A program made the position numbers and the translations under genes. Positions 7,322 through 16,741 of a DNA stretch of 40,862 nt are shown one piece after another. The notes beneath the pieces were generated by a model, which worked only from the letters and a program-made list of their open reading frames with translations, did no database searches and was not told where the DNA came from. Origin of the DNA: Pseudomonadota bacterium (GTDB lineage Bacteria; Desulfobacterota; Binatia; UBA12015); contig SXLG01000055.1 in the NCBI GenBank assembly GCA_005777805.1, forward strand, positions 1-40,862, written 5' to 3'. Numbering within the stretch: position 1 is the stretch's first letter; each line of letters opens with the position of its first letter.

Positions 7322-10300
7322 ATGAAGATGTCGCCAGTGGAATCGGAGGCGGGTGCGGTGCGCCAGTCGCTCGCAGCACTTGCGACGCGCCTTGCGCGCC
7401 AGGGGCTTGCGCCCGGTCCGGCGATTCCGGTCCACGGCCTCGAGGGCAGCGCGCGGGCGGCCTTCGTCGCGGCCCTCCACCGTGCCGGGCCACGGCCTAT
7501 CCTGGTCGTGACCACCGATCTGCGCCGTGCCGAGGATTTGGTGCGCGACATTGGGTTCTTCGCCGGTGAAGCCTCGAGCGGTGACGCGCTGGCGCGTCGC
7601 ATCCATCTCCTGCCGAGTTGGGACACGCCTCCCTTCTCGGCGATGTCGCCGAGTGCCGCGAGTGCGGCGGTCAGGATCGAGGGCCTCTACCATCTCGCGC
7701 AGAGCGAGAGCCCGATCCTCGTGGCGCCGGTCGAGGCCCTCCTGCAGCGCGCCATGGCACCGTCCGCGCTCGCGGGTGCCGTCCGCTACTACGTCGAGGG
7801 CGATACTCTCGATCTCGATCAGTTGACCGGCGGACTCATCGATTGGGGTTACCGCCGACGCACGCTGGTCGAGGATCGCGGCGATCTCGCCGTGCGCGGC
7901 GGCCTGATCGATGTGTTCGTCACCGGCTGCGTCGATCCGGTTCGCGTCGAGTTGGTCGGCGACGTCATCGAGTCGATCCGGACCTTCGATCGGGGTACCC
8001 AGCGTCGCCTGTCGAATTGCGAAGACGTGCTCATCCTTCCGGCGGCCGAGGTGCCGCTCGGGGCGCGTCGCGATCGGGCGCGGCTCGAGGCGCTCGAGAA
8101 CCGTGCCTCCGATCTGGAAATGCTGCGCCAGGAGAGGCTCGATCTGCTCGAGGCCGTGCGCGAAGGTCTACCGGTCCCGGGGATCGAGTTTCTGGCGCCC
8201 TTCTTCGTCGAGATGGTTCCATTGCTCGACTACCTGCCCGCGTCGACCCTGGTCGTGCTCGACGGCGAGAACGAGATCCGGGACGCGGCCAGCGCGGCGT
8301 GGCGCAACGTCGAGCAGCATGCCGAGGCGGCGTGGGAGGAGCGCCGGCTTCATCCAGAGCCTGCGGAACTCTATCAGCCGCCGAACCAGGTTCTCGCGAT
8401 GTTGGACCAGCGTCCACGGATCGTGCTTGACTGGACCGATGCGGTCTCCGACGACGCGCTGTGTGCCGACGCCCGCTCGGCGTTTGGTCTGGATGCGGGC
8501 CGACTGCTCCGGGACGCGGGCAGCGTCGGGCAGCTCGGTGAGCGGATCCGGGCCTGGACTGCGGCCGACAGGCGCGTCGCGCTGGTCGTCGGCACGGCAT
8601 CCCAGGCCGATCGGTTGCGGCACATTCTCGAGGCCCAGAGCGTCGAGGTCGCGATGGCGGGCGAGGCTCTGCCCCAGGCCCTCGAGGCTCGAGCGGGCGC
8701 CTGCGCCTTCGTCCTTCTCGGCGAATTGGGGGAATCGGTCGATCTTCCCGGCGACCGCCTGGTCTGTGTCGCCGAGACCAATCTCTTCGGCGAGCACCGC
8801 CACCAGCGCCGGCGTCAGGCCGCAGCACTCTCGCTCGACGAGGTGATGCGGAATCTCGAACAGCTCCGCCCGAATGACTTTGTCGTCCACGCCGATCACG
8901 GAATTGGCCGCTACCACGGTCTCCGCCACTTGACGGTGAGTGCTGGCGAGGGCGATTTTTTACAGCTCGAGTATGCGGGCGGTGATCGCCTCTACGTTCC
9001 GGTGGACCGGGTCAACACGGTGCAGAAGTACGTGGGCGGCGATGGCGCCTCGCCCGTCCTCGACAAGCTCGGGAGCCCGACCTGGGACCGGGTCAAGCTC
9101 AAGACCAAGGAGTCGATCTTCGCCATGGCAGCCGAGTTGCTGGCGCTCTATGCGACGCGCAGCCGCAGTCAGGGTCACGCTTTCTCGACCGACGATCCGT
9201 GGTACCAGGAGTTCGAGGCCCGGTTCCCCTTCGACGAGACGCCCGATCAGGACCGGGCCATCCGTGAGGTTCTCGAGGATCTCGGCGGTTCGAAGCCGAT
9301 GGACCGGCTGGTGTGCGGCGATGTCGGCTACGGCAAGACCGAAGTTGCCATGCGGGCGGCCTTCATCGTCGCCATGGAGGGCCGTCAGGTCGCGGTCGTG
9401 GTGCCGACGACCGTGCTCGCCCAGCAGCATTTCGAGAGCTTCCGGCGCCGCTTCGAGGGCTATCCGGTGCAGGTCGAAATGGTCTCGGGCTTCCGCACGC
9501 GGGGCGAAAACACGACGGTGATCGGTGGCCTCGGCGCCGGTAAGGTCGACGTGGTGATCGGCACGCATCGGCTGTTTTCGAGTGACGTCGAGTTCGCGAA
9601 CCTGGGCCTCCTGATCATCGACGAGGAACATCGCTTCGGCGTAAAGCAGAAAGAAAAGATCAAGCAGCTACGCAAGACGGTGGATGTGCTGGCGCTCAGC
9701 GCCACGCCGATTCCGCGCACACTGGAGCTGTCGCTGAGCGGGATCCGTGACCTATCGGTGATCGAAACGCCGCCCGTCGACCGCCAGGCGATCCAGACCT
9801 GGGTGACCCGTCCCGACGACCACGCGATCCGGGACGCGATGCTGCGTGAGTTGCAGCGCAGTGGCCAGATCTTCTTCGTCCACAATCGGGTCGAGACCAT
9901 CGAACGCCGCGCCATGCAGTTGCGGGCGATCGTCCCCGAGGCACGGATCGAAGTGGCACACGGACAGATGCGCGAGCACGCCCTCGAGAAGGTCATGATG
10001 CGCTTCATGCGTCATGAATTCGACGTGCTGCTGTGTACTGCGATCATCGAGTCGGGCCTGGATATCCCCAACGCCAATACGATCTTGATCGACCGTGCGG
10101 ATACCTTCGGCCTGGCTCAGCTCTACCAGCTTCGTGGACGGGTCGGCCGCTCACCGGCCCGCGCTTACGCTTACCTGCTCGTGCCGGGCGAGAGGCAGAT
10201 GAGCCGCGACGCCCAGCTCCGCCTCAAGGTGTTGCAGGAACTCGACGAGCTTGGCGGCGGTTTCCGGATCGCTGCGCAGGATCTCGAGATCCGCGGGGCG

Positions 10301-10879
10301 GGCAACCTCCTCGGCAAGGACCAGAGCGGCCACGTCACCGCCGTCGGTTTCGAGATGTACACGCGCATGATGGAGGACGCCGTGCACGAGCTGCGCGGCG
10401 AGGAGATCGATGAGGATGTCGAGCCCGAGGTCCACCTCGGCGTCACCGCGTTCCTTCCGGACTCCTATGTGGACGACGTCGACCAGCGGCTGGTGCTGTA
10501 CCGGCGGCTCGCGGCGATGCGTGCGCCGGAGGATCGCGACGCGCTGGCCGCGGAACTGCGCGACCGCTTCGGGCCTCTGCCCGAGATGGTCGAGATCCTG
10601 CTTGACGTGATGGAGCTGCGCCGCCGTCTCAAGCGGCTCAAGATCCGCGAAATCCGCCGACGCGCCGGCCGTTTGTCAATACGGCTTCATCCCGCGTCTC
10701 CCGTACCGACCGAAGCGGTGGTGGCCATGGTGGCGCGCGGCGAGGCTGGGGCGAGTCTCACGCCCGATGGCGTGCTCTCGATGCCGCTCGCGCCGGGCGA
10801 GGAACGGGCAGCGGTGCGGGCGGCGTGGGCTGTTCTCGAGCGTATCGCCGCACTCATCCCGGTGGCTCCGGCGGCCTGA
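7322..10879 (+). CDS. mfd: Transcription-repair coupling factor Mfd
   Basis: 1185-residue ATP-dependent translocase that removes RNA polymerase stalled at lesions and recruits UvrA. Domains in order: a UvrB-like N-terminal module (residues about 1-400, including LPSWDTPPFSAMSP); the CarD-like RNA-polymerase interaction domain (about 515-600, FVVHADHGIGRYHGL); the RecG-like motor with Walker A GDVGYGKTE (about 665), DEEH box (about 767), SATPIPRTL (about 793) and RGRVGRS; and the C-terminal TRCF domain (about 1040-1150). Length is normal for the family and no key motif is missing. The ATG at 7322 has only a weak GC-rich ribosome site, which may mean translation depends on the upstream coiled-coil gene. 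Confidence 0.97.
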   Translation: MKMSPVESEAGAVRQSLAALATRLARQGLAPGPAIPVHGLEGSARAAFVAALHRAGPRPILVVTTDLRRAEDLVRDIGFFAGEASSGDALARRIHLLPSWDTPPFSAMSPSAASAAVRIEGLYHLAQSESPILVAPVEALLQRAMAPSALAGAVRYYVEGDTLDLDQLTGGLIDWGYRRRTLVEDRGDLAVRGGLIDVFVTGCVDPVRVELVGDVIESIRTFDRGTQRRLSNCEDVLILPAAEVPLGARRDRARLEALENRASDLEMLRQERLDLLEAVREGLPVPGIEFLAPFFVEMVPLLDYLPASTLVVLDGENEIRDAASAAWRNVEQHAEAAWEERRLHPEPAELYQPPNQVLAMLDQRPRIVLDWTDAVSDDALCADARSAFGLDAGRLLRDAGSVGQLGERIRAWTAADRRVALVVGTASQADRLRHILEAQSVEVAMAGEALPQALEARAGACAFVLLGELGESVDLPGDRLVCVAETNLFGEHRHQRRRQAAALSLDEVMRNLEQLRPNDFVVHADHGIGRYHGLRHLTVSAGEGDFLQLEYAGGDRLYVPVDRVNTVQKYVGGDGASPVLDKLGSPTWDRVKLKTKESIFAMAAELLALYATRSRSQGHAFSTDDPWYQEFEARFPFDETPDQDRAIREVLEDLGGSKPMDRLVCGDVGYGKTEVAMRAAFIVAMEGRQVAVVVPTTVLAQQHFESFRRRFEGYPVQVEMVSGFRTRGENTTVIGGLGAGKVDVVIGTHRLFSSDVEFANLGLLIIDEEHRFGVKQKEKIKQLRKTVDVLALSATPIPRTLELSLSGIRDLSVIETPPVDRQAIQTWVTRPDDHAIRDAMLRELQRSGQIFFVHNRVETIERRAMQLRAIVPEARIEVAHGQMREHALEKVMMRFMRHEFDVLLCTAIIESGLDIPNANTILIDRADTFGLAQLYQLRGRVGRSPARAYAYLLVPGERQMSRDAQLRLKVLQELDELGGGFRIAAQDLEIRGAGNLLGKDQSGHVTAVGFEMYTRMMEDAVHELRGEEIDEDVEPEVHLGVTAFLPDSYVDDVDQRLVLYRRLAAMRAPEDRDALAAELRDRFGPLPEMVEILLDVMELRRRLKRLKIREIRRRAGRLSIRLHPASPVPTEAVVAMVARGEAGASLTPDGVLSMPLAPGEERAAVRAAWAVLERIAALIPVAPAA

Positions 10880-10952
10880 AGCGGGTGGCGCGCGCCGATC
10901 GAGGATGACGGGGCGCGAACTCGACGCTCGCAGTGGAGCTGATTGACGAGAC

Positions 10953-11945
10953 TCAGGAGCGTCCGGGCCGGGTTGCGACGACGACACCGGCGAGCACCGC
11001 GCCCGCGCCCAGCAACTCCGCCCCGACCAGCCGCTCGCCGAGCACGAGAGCCGCCAGCAACGCGGTCAGCGGCGGCACCAGGTAGATGAACGTCGCGGCT
11101 TGGCCGACGCCGAGCGCGCGCACCCCGAAGAGAAAGAGCTGGCCGGCAAGCGCCGAGCAGATCAGCCCGAGTACTGTGACCGAGAGGAGGACGGCGGGCG
11201 TCGCCCGCAGGAGCTCGGCGAGCAGTGGTGTGGCCGGGGCCGCAGCGGCGAGCAGGAGCGCGCCCAGTCCATAGACGACGACATTGACGCGCGAGGGGGC
11301 GAGCGCGCCGATCGCCCAGCGCGAGCAGATGTTGAAGATGGCCCAGCAGGTGGCAGCCAGCAGGGCCAACAGGTTGCCCAGACCGAAGTGGAGATTTGTC
11401 AGGACAGCGAGGTCGCCCTTCGAGATGACCATGACGGCACCGAGAAAGGCGAGGGCGGCACCGCCGGCCCGGCGCCTGTCGACCCGCTCCCCGAGCAGCG
11501 TCGCCAGCAAAATCGTCATGACGGGATTGAGAGAGATCAGGAGCGAGGTGACGGTGGCGCTGATTCGCGCGAGCGCACCGAGAAAGAGCCACTGGTAGAG
11601 GGCGCCGCCGACGACCGACATGGCGACCACCGCGATCCAGGCGCGCCGTCGTGCCGAGCGGCCGATCTCGATTCCGGGCGCGGGACCCTGCGGCGTGGCT
11701 GCCCGCAGCGCGAAGGGGGCCAGTGCCAGCGTCGCCACCACGTAGCGCCATACGCCGACGGCCGACGACGACATTCCGCCGAGAGCGATCTTGGTGAAGA
11801 TGAACGCGGCTGCCCAGGCGAGGCTCGCGACCGCGAGGCCGAGGAGGGCATAGGCCCGCGGGGCCGCGCGCAGGCGAGGTGGTGTTACGGCGGCGGCTGC
11901 GTCGAGGGCGAACTCGAGCCTCTCGCGATCGGTACTGCGATCCAT
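10953..11945 (-). CDS. EamA/DMT-superfamily permease
   Basis: 330-residue inner-membrane transporter with about ten hydrophobic segments in two EamA repeats (about residues 33-180 and 190-325). Typical features are WAAAFIFTKIALGG in the first helix and TSLLISLNPVMTILLATLLGE at the end of repeat one, mirrored by ATFIYLVPPLTALLAALVLGE in repeat two. DMT members usually export metabolites or amino acids, but the substrate cannot be read from sequence. It is convergent with mfd (73-bp gap) and divergent from kup across a repeat array. The first 30 residues before the first helix are charged and probably cytoplasmic. Confidence 0.9.
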   Translation of the reverse strand: MDRSTDRERLEFALDAAAAVTPPRLRAAPRAYALLGLAVASLAWAAAFIFTKIALGGMSSSAVGVWRYVVATLALAPFALRAATPQGPAPGIEIGRSARRRAWIAVVAMSVVGGALYQWLFLGALARISATVTSLLISLNPVMTILLATLLGERVDRRRAGGAALAFLGAVMVISKGDLAVLTNLHFGLGNLLALLAATCWAIFNICSRWAIGALAPSRVNVVVYGLGALLLAAAAPATPLLAELLRATPAVLLSVTVLGLICSALAGQLFLFGVRALGVGQAATFIYLVPPLTALLAALVLGERLVGAELLGAGAVLAGVVVATRPGRS

Positions 11946-12081
11946 ACTCTGCTCTGGCCTGGCTCAGGCCTAGCAGCGGTGCGCCGGCGCGAATAGCGCG
12001 TTCGTCGTTTGTGGGAAGCCGCCCCGGGAGCGCGCGACCAGACGAGACGGGGCGGCCCGCGGAGTGGCCCTCGCAACTTCG

Positions 12082-12318
12082 CCCACGGGTGCACCTGTCC
12101 CGCGCCCTGGCGCGCCGGTGGGGTAGACCGGTGGAGTGCATTTGGGGCGACGACGCCCGCGGGTGCTCTTGTCCCGCGGTCTGTGGCGTCGGTGGGATAG
12201 ATGGGTGAGTGCTTTGGGCCGACGCCCGCGGGTGCTCTTGTCCCGCGGGCGTCGGCGCCGGCGGGGTAGTTCGGTTGAGTACTTCTGGCGACGACGACCA
12301 CGGGTGCTAGCTTCGCGG
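12082..12318. repeat. Tandem array, three full copies plus a partial one, period 69-74 bp
   Basis: Copies start at 12082, 12156, 12225 and 12298 (offsets 74, 69 and 73). Each opens with a hairpin-forming block (CCCGCGGG, nine bases, CCCGCGGG in the best copy). A GGTGGGGTAG-like block and a TTTGGGGCGACGACG-like block follow. The copies differ by point changes and small indels. The array occupies the middle of the 510-bp region 11946-12455 between the divergent EamA and kup genes. I see no coding sequence elsewhere in that region. Confidence 0.9.
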
Positions 12319-12455
12319 CACTGCGCCGGGGGCTCAACCCGCGCTGTGCTCGATGCAACGTCCTCAGTTCGACACTCTCGCACGCCCGGCTGGCTACCGA
12401 TCTGTCGCGACCGGTTGCCCCGGTGCGTCGGCGACCGCCTCCGTTCGGGGCATGC

Positions 12456-14405
12456 ATGAGTGAGCCCGTCCAGAGCGCGCCGCAGCCCTCGGGGAGCACG
12501 GCGCTGGCGGGCCCCGGCCATGCGCCCCCGGGCCGGCTCGCCGCGCTCTCGCTGGGCGCGCTCGGGGTCGTCTACGGCGACATCGGGACCTCGCCGCTCT
12601 ATGCGATCCGTGAGTGCTTCGCGGCCGGCGGCGGGATCGCGATCAACGAGACCAACGTCCTCGGTGTGCTCTCGCTGATTTTCTGGGCGCTGATCACGGT
12701 CGTGTGCGGCAAGTACGTCGGCTTCGTGCTGCGCGCCGACAACGATGGCGAGGGCGGTATTCTGGCCTTGCTCTCGTTGACGCGAGCGGGCACCGCCGAT
12801 CGCAGCTCGCCAGGCCCGCGCTTCGCGCTGCTTCTGCTGGGACTCTTCGGCGCCGGGCTCCTCTACGGCGACAGCATCATCACTCCGGCGATTTCAGTGC
12901 TCTCGGCAGTGGAGGGTCTGGGACTGGCGACACACGCCCTCGATCCCTTCATCCTGCCGATCACGATCGCTATCTTGATTGGGCTCTTCGCGGTTCAGAA
13001 GCGCGGCACGGCGCGCGTCGGGGCGGTATTTGGCCCGCTCATGCTGCTGTGGTTCGCGACCATCGGGGCTCTGGGGCTGTCGGCGATTCTTGCCCAACCC
13101 GAGGGCCATCGCTCGGTGTTCGCCGCACTCGATCCCACGCTCGGCATCGGTTTTCTCCTCCAGAACGGACGCTCCGGGGTACTGGTTCTTGGCTCGGTGG
13201 TGCTGGTGATCACCGGTGGCGAGGCCCTCTATGCCGACATGGGCCATTTTGGCCGGCCGGCGATCCGCCTGGCGTGGTTCTCGATCGCGCTGCCCGGTCT
13301 GCTCCTCAACTACTTCGGCCAGGGCGCGCTCCTGCTGGCGCGGGGCGAGGCAGTCCGCAATCCATTTTTCGAACTTGCTCCGGCGAGCGCGCTCTATCCC
13401 CTGATCGCTCTCTCGACCCTGGCGACGATCATCGCTTCGCAAGCACTTATTTCTGGCGCTTTCTCGCTCACCCAGGGAGCGATGCAGCTCGGATACGTGC
13501 CGCGCTTCACGATCGTGCATACCTCGGGCGAGGCGCACGGACAGATCTACATCCCGGCGGTCAATCGCGCCCTGATGTTGCTCTGCATCGTGCTGGTCCT
13601 GGGCTTCCAGCGTTCGAGCGAACTCGCAGATGCCTACGGCATGGCCGTCATGGGAACCATGACCGTGACCTCGCTGCTCTTCTACGCCTTCGTGCGCGAG
13701 CGCTTGTCCTGGTCGCGGCTGACGTCCGGGCTCGTCGTCGGGGCCTTCCTCGTCTTCGACCTGGCCTTCCTCGGCGCCAACTCGGCAAAGGTGCTGGAGG
13801 GTGGTTGGTTTCCGCTTGCGGTGGGGGCGGCGATCTTTGCGGTGATGACCACCTGGAAGCGGGGTCGGGCCGAAGTCGGAGCGGCGCTGGCGATGGGGTC
13901 TCTGCGGATCGAGGACTTCCTGCGCGACGTCGCGATGAGCAAGCCACATCGGGTTTCCGGCACGGCGGTCGTCTTGACGGCTAATCCCGAAGGCACACCG
14001 ATCGTCCTTCTGCACCACTACAAGCACAACAAGGTTCTGCACGAGCGAGTTGTCCTTCTCTCGTTCATCGTCGAGCGGCATCCCGAGATCCGGGACGAAG
14101 ACCGGATCCGCTGTGAATCTCTCGGACACGGCTTCTACCGGGTCCGGGCGCGCTACGGGTTCATGGAGCAACCGCGGGTGGGTGAGGTCATGCGCCTGCT
14201 GGGGAGCCACGGCCTCGATATTCGCGGCGTCGGCGTCACCTACATCCTCGGTCGCGAGACGCCCCTCCCGACCGGCAGCTCCGGCATGGCGAGGTGGCGC
14301 AAGCACGTCTTCGTCTTCCTCCTGCGCAACGCCCCGGCGGCACATTCGGTCTTCGAGATTCCACCGAATCAGGTGGTCGAACTGGGCGCCCAGACGGTGT
14401 TCTGA
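12456..14405 (+). CDS. kup: Low-affinity potassium transport protein Kup
   Basis: 649-residue inner-membrane potassium uptake protein, probably a proton symporter. The Kup signature GVVYGDIGTSPLYA lies at residues 37-50 in the first helix. About twelve hydrophobic helices follow to residue 460, including GLLYGDSIITPAISVLSAVEG and GGEALYADMGHFGRPAI, then a soluble C-terminal domain (about 480-649) containing VLLHHYKHNKVLHE. Length agrees with the family. I choose the ATG at 12456 (MSEPVQ), since the earlier in-frame ATG at 12423 adds only an Arg/Pro stretch. The gene ends 21 bases from the convergent exonuclease gene. Confidence 0.95.
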   Translation: MSEPVQSAPQPSGSTALAGPGHAPPGRLAALSLGALGVVYGDIGTSPLYAIRECFAAGGGIAINETNVLGVLSLIFWALITVVCGKYVGFVLRADNDGEGGILALLSLTRAGTADRSSPGPRFALLLLGLFGAGLLYGDSIITPAISVLSAVEGLGLATHALDPFILPITIAILIGLFAVQKRGTARVGAVFGPLMLLWFATIGALGLSAILAQPEGHRSVFAALDPTLGIGFLLQNGRSGVLVLGSVVLVITGGEALYADMGHFGRPAIRLAWFSIALPGLLLNYFGQGALLLARGEAVRNPFFELAPASALYPLIALSTLATIIASQALISGAFSLTQGAMQLGYVPRFTIVHTSGEAHGQIYIPAVNRALMLLCIVLVLGFQRSSELADAYGMAVMGTMTVTSLLFYAFVRERLSWSRLTSGLVVGAFLVFDLAFLGANSAKVLEGGWFPLAVGAAIFAVMTTWKRGRAEVGAALAMGSLRIEDFLRDVAMSKPHRVSGTAVVLTANPEGTPIVLLHHYKHNKVLHERVVLLSFIVERHPEIRDEDRIRCESLGHGFYRVRARYGFMEQPRVGEVMRLLGSHGLDIRGVGVTYILGRETPLPTGSSGMARWRKHVFVFLLRNAPAAHSVFEIPPNQVVELGAQTVF

Positions 14406-14426
14406 GCGCGGCTACGGGGTGAGGCG

Positions 14427-15350
14427 TCAGGCTGGCGCGGCCGATGGCGAGCTGCGCCGAGCGGCGAGGGCGTAGGCGCGACGCGCGAGGGCGGGCGCGT
14501 CAAGCGTTGCACACAGGCGCTCGAAGCCGGCAGACGGCCCACACCAGAGCCAGTCGTCGACCTGGTGCCCGACGTCGGCGGTCTCGCGCAGTGTCGCCAG
14601 ATCCTTGAACAGCATCGCTTGCGTGCGGCCCTCGCGCAGGACGCGCCCCAGCCGCTCCGTGCCACGCAGTGCGACCTGCCATTGTGCCGGGTCGTCGGGG
14701 ATCGATTCGATGTGACCAAAGCGAGCCAGCAGTCCACTTGCGCTGCGCGGGCCGAAACCGGGCAGGCCCGGGTAGCCGTCCGCGGAGTCGCCGACCAGTG
14801 CCAGCCAGTCGGGGATCGATTCAGGACCGACACCAAAGCGCTCCCTGACGCCGGCGTCGTCGAAGAGCCGCTTGCGACCGCGGTCGAGCTGGACGATGCG
14901 CGACCCCTCGACGCACTGGGCCAGATCCTTGTCCGGCGAGCAGAGATAGATCCGCTCGACGGTCTCCTCCCGGCCCGCCAATGCGGCCGCCGAGGCGATG
15001 CCGTCGTCGGCCTCGAACTCGACCATCCGCCAGACCGGCACACCCATCGCCTCGAGCGCGTCTTCGAGGGGATGGAGCTGGCCCAGGAGTAGGGGATCGA
15101 CGCCCTCACCGGTCTTGTATCCGGGCCAGATCTCGTTGCGGAAGGACTCGATGACGTGATCGGTCGCGACCCCGAGGTGGGTCGCGCCATCCTCGAGCAG
15201 CCCGAGCATCGAGCCCAGCACCCCGCGCAGGGCACCGACCTCGGCGCCTGTGGCGGTTCGGTGCGAAGGTAGTGCAAAAAAATAACGGAAGAGCTCCCAG
15301 GTGCCGTCGATGAGATGGACCGAGATCCCGTGGGCCGCGGGGCTGTTCAC
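14427..15350 (-). CDS. 5'-3' exonuclease (PolA 5'-nuclease/FEN family)
   Basis: 307-residue stand-alone homologue of the 5'-nuclease domain of DNA polymerase I. The N-terminus VHLIDGTWELFRYFFA corresponds to the first metal-binding Asp. FEADDGIASAAALA and LCSPDKDLAQCV are the acidic clusters, VGDSADGYPGLPGFGPRSASGLL is the helix-hairpin-helix DNA-binding region. It should remove 5' flaps or RNA primers. Its ATG overlaps the stop of the HupE-like gene by four bases (ATGA), so it is the last gene of a coupled three-gene operon. The link between a nuclease and envelope proteins is unexplained. Confidence 0.9.
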   Translation of the reverse strand: MNSPAAHGISVHLIDGTWELFRYFFALPSHRTATGAEVGALRGVLGSMLGLLEDGATHLGVATDHVIESFRNEIWPGYKTGEGVDPLLLGQLHPLEDALEAMGVPVWRMVEFEADDGIASAAALAGREETVERIYLCSPDKDLAQCVEGSRIVQLDRGRKRLFDDAGVRERFGVGPESIPDWLALVGDSADGYPGLPGFGPRSASGLLARFGHIESIPDDPAQWQVALRGTERLGRVLREGRTQAMLFKDLATLRETADVGHQVDDWLWCGPSAGFERLCATLDAPALARRAYALAARRSSPSAAPA

Positions 15351-16741
15351 GCCCAGTTCCTGACCCAGAGCCAGTAGAGGCCCAGCCCGAGGATCACTGC
15401 CGAGGCGAACTCGGCGACCCGGGCCCAGGCGAGCGCTCCGCGCTTGCGCTCGATCCAGCGCAGCACGGGCCAGAGCAGGGCGACCACCGCGAGCTGCCCG
15501 AATTCGACGCCGACGTTGAAGCCGAACAGCGCAGAAACGAGATGGTCTGCCGGCATCTCGATTTCCATCAGGGCACCGGCAAAGCCGAAGCCGTGCACGA
15601 GCCCGAAGGCGAAAGCCACGAGCGCGCGCACCCGTCCGGGATGACGGGAAGACGCGAGCCAGCCGAAGTGGCAGGCAGCGAGCACGATAAGACCTATCCA
15701 GGCCAGCGGCGAGAGCACGCCGTAGCCGAAGAGCGCGAGCACGAGCCCCAGGCCGAGCAGGGCCGTGCTCGCCCGCGGGATCGCGCGGCCACCGCCTTCG
15801 AGCAGCCAGCCGTTCTCCGCCGCGACCAGCGCGATGGAGAAGCCGATCAGGGCCTCGACCGCCGCGGCCTGCGGGCGCACATAGCCCAGCACCGCCAACG
15901 CCAGGGTCAAGCTATGCGCCAGCGTGAAGGCCGACACCAGCACCGCCACTTCGCTGAGCGAGCGTGCCAGCAGGACCAGTGCGGTGACGAATGCGAGATG
16001 GTCAAAGCCTTCGAGAATATGCTCGACACCGAGCCGGATCCAGCCGGCGAACGAGGTGCCGCCACTGGTCGAACTCGCGAGGGCGTCGAGGTTCCAGACC
16101 GGGGCTGCCTGGACCAGCACCGCTTCGCGCAGGCGGTCCCCCTCGTCGACGCGTGCGAAATGCGCGTGGGAACTCAGCACGTCGGTCAGGAGCGAACTCT
16201 CGATGGTGAGTCCCGCGCGCCCCGGGCACTGCACCGTCCAGTTGAAGACGCCCCAGCCCTCGGGTGCGCGCGCTGCGCGCGTGGGTGGCGTGGGCGTGCA
16301 GGGACCGGCCGCAGCGCGCAGCGTCAAGCGCTCGGCGAGGTAGCTCGGCCAGGGGTGATCGGGCGGATGGTGCGTGAGTTCGAGCAGGGGGATTCGTAGC
16401 TGGACGCGAGCCTCGACGGGCGCCTCGCCGCGGGCCTCGTCGAGGACCCAGCGCGAGTACGAGGTGCTCCGGGTATGGGCATGGGCGGGCGTTGCGAGGC
16501 CGATCCCGAGACCGACCGCGAGGGCGAGCGCGGCCGCCGGCAGGCCGAATCCGAACCTGCGGGGCCAGATCGATCGAGGGGCTGTTCGGGTCGTGCGCGG
16601 CTCGCCGGGGTGCGGGGCTCGATCCGCGGCCCGCCCGGTGCTTCGCGCCCGGCAGGGTCCGAGGGGTGTTGCTCGGCCGCACTGTGGCCGCGCTGGGCAG
16701 AAGGTTCGCTTGTCGGTTCCGCGGCGGGCTCGGGCGCTCAT
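15347..16741 (-). CDS. HupE/UreJ_2-family membrane protein
   Basis: 464-residue membrane protein. A hydrophobic export segment (about residues 64-88, ending PAHAH) precedes an extracytoplasmic domain (about 90-235). Next comes a C-terminal membrane domain of about seven helices, with the family signature GVEHILEGFDHLAFV and the later GLVHGFGFAGAL, whose His and Asp residues may bind a metal. Family members are related to nickel/cobalt permeases, but no hydrogenase or urease gene is present here. The ATG at 16741 overlaps the PPIase stop (ATGA). The 60 residues before the export segment are unusually long, so a later start is possible. Confidence 0.85.
   Translation of the reverse strand: MSARARRGTDKRTFCPARPQCGRATPLGPCRARSTGRAADRAPHPGEPRTTRTAPRSIWPRRFGFGLPAAALALAVGLGIGLATPAHAHTRSTSYSRWVLDEARGEAPVEARVQLRIPLLELTHHPPDHPWPSYLAERLTLRAAAGPCTPTPPTRAARAPEGWGVFNWTVQCPGRAGLTIESSLLTDVLSSHAHFARVDEGDRLREAVLVQAAPVWNLDALASSTSGGTSFAGWIRLGVEHILEGFDHLAFVTALVLLARSLSEVAVLVSAFTLAHSLTLALAVLGYVRPQAAAVEALIGFSIALVAAENGWLLEGGGRAIPRASTALLGLGLVLALFGYGVLSPLAWIGLIVLAACHFGWLASSRHPGRVRALVAFAFGLVHGFGFAGALMEIEMPADHLVSALFGFNVGVEFGQLAVVALLWPVLRWIERKRGALAWARVAEFASAVILGLGLYWLWVRNWA

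Noticed and set aside
6436-7626. 396-codon minus-strand frame across rhlE end and mfd start
   Set aside because: It crosses two plus-strand genes and has Ser/Arg/Pro-rich low-complexity composition typical of a shadow frame.
12082-12318. CRISPR array
   Set aside because: There is no constant repeat separated by variable spacers; whole 70-bp units are diverged copies of each other, and no cas gene is present.
12894-14345. 483-codon minus-strand frame opposite kup
   Set aside because: Kup is complete on the other strand, and the antisense product is a charged mixture without domains.
15347-16741. Hydrogenase or urease accessory role for the HupE-like protein
   Set aside because: No hydrogenase, urease or nickel-maturation gene is in the window; only the membrane family can be supported.
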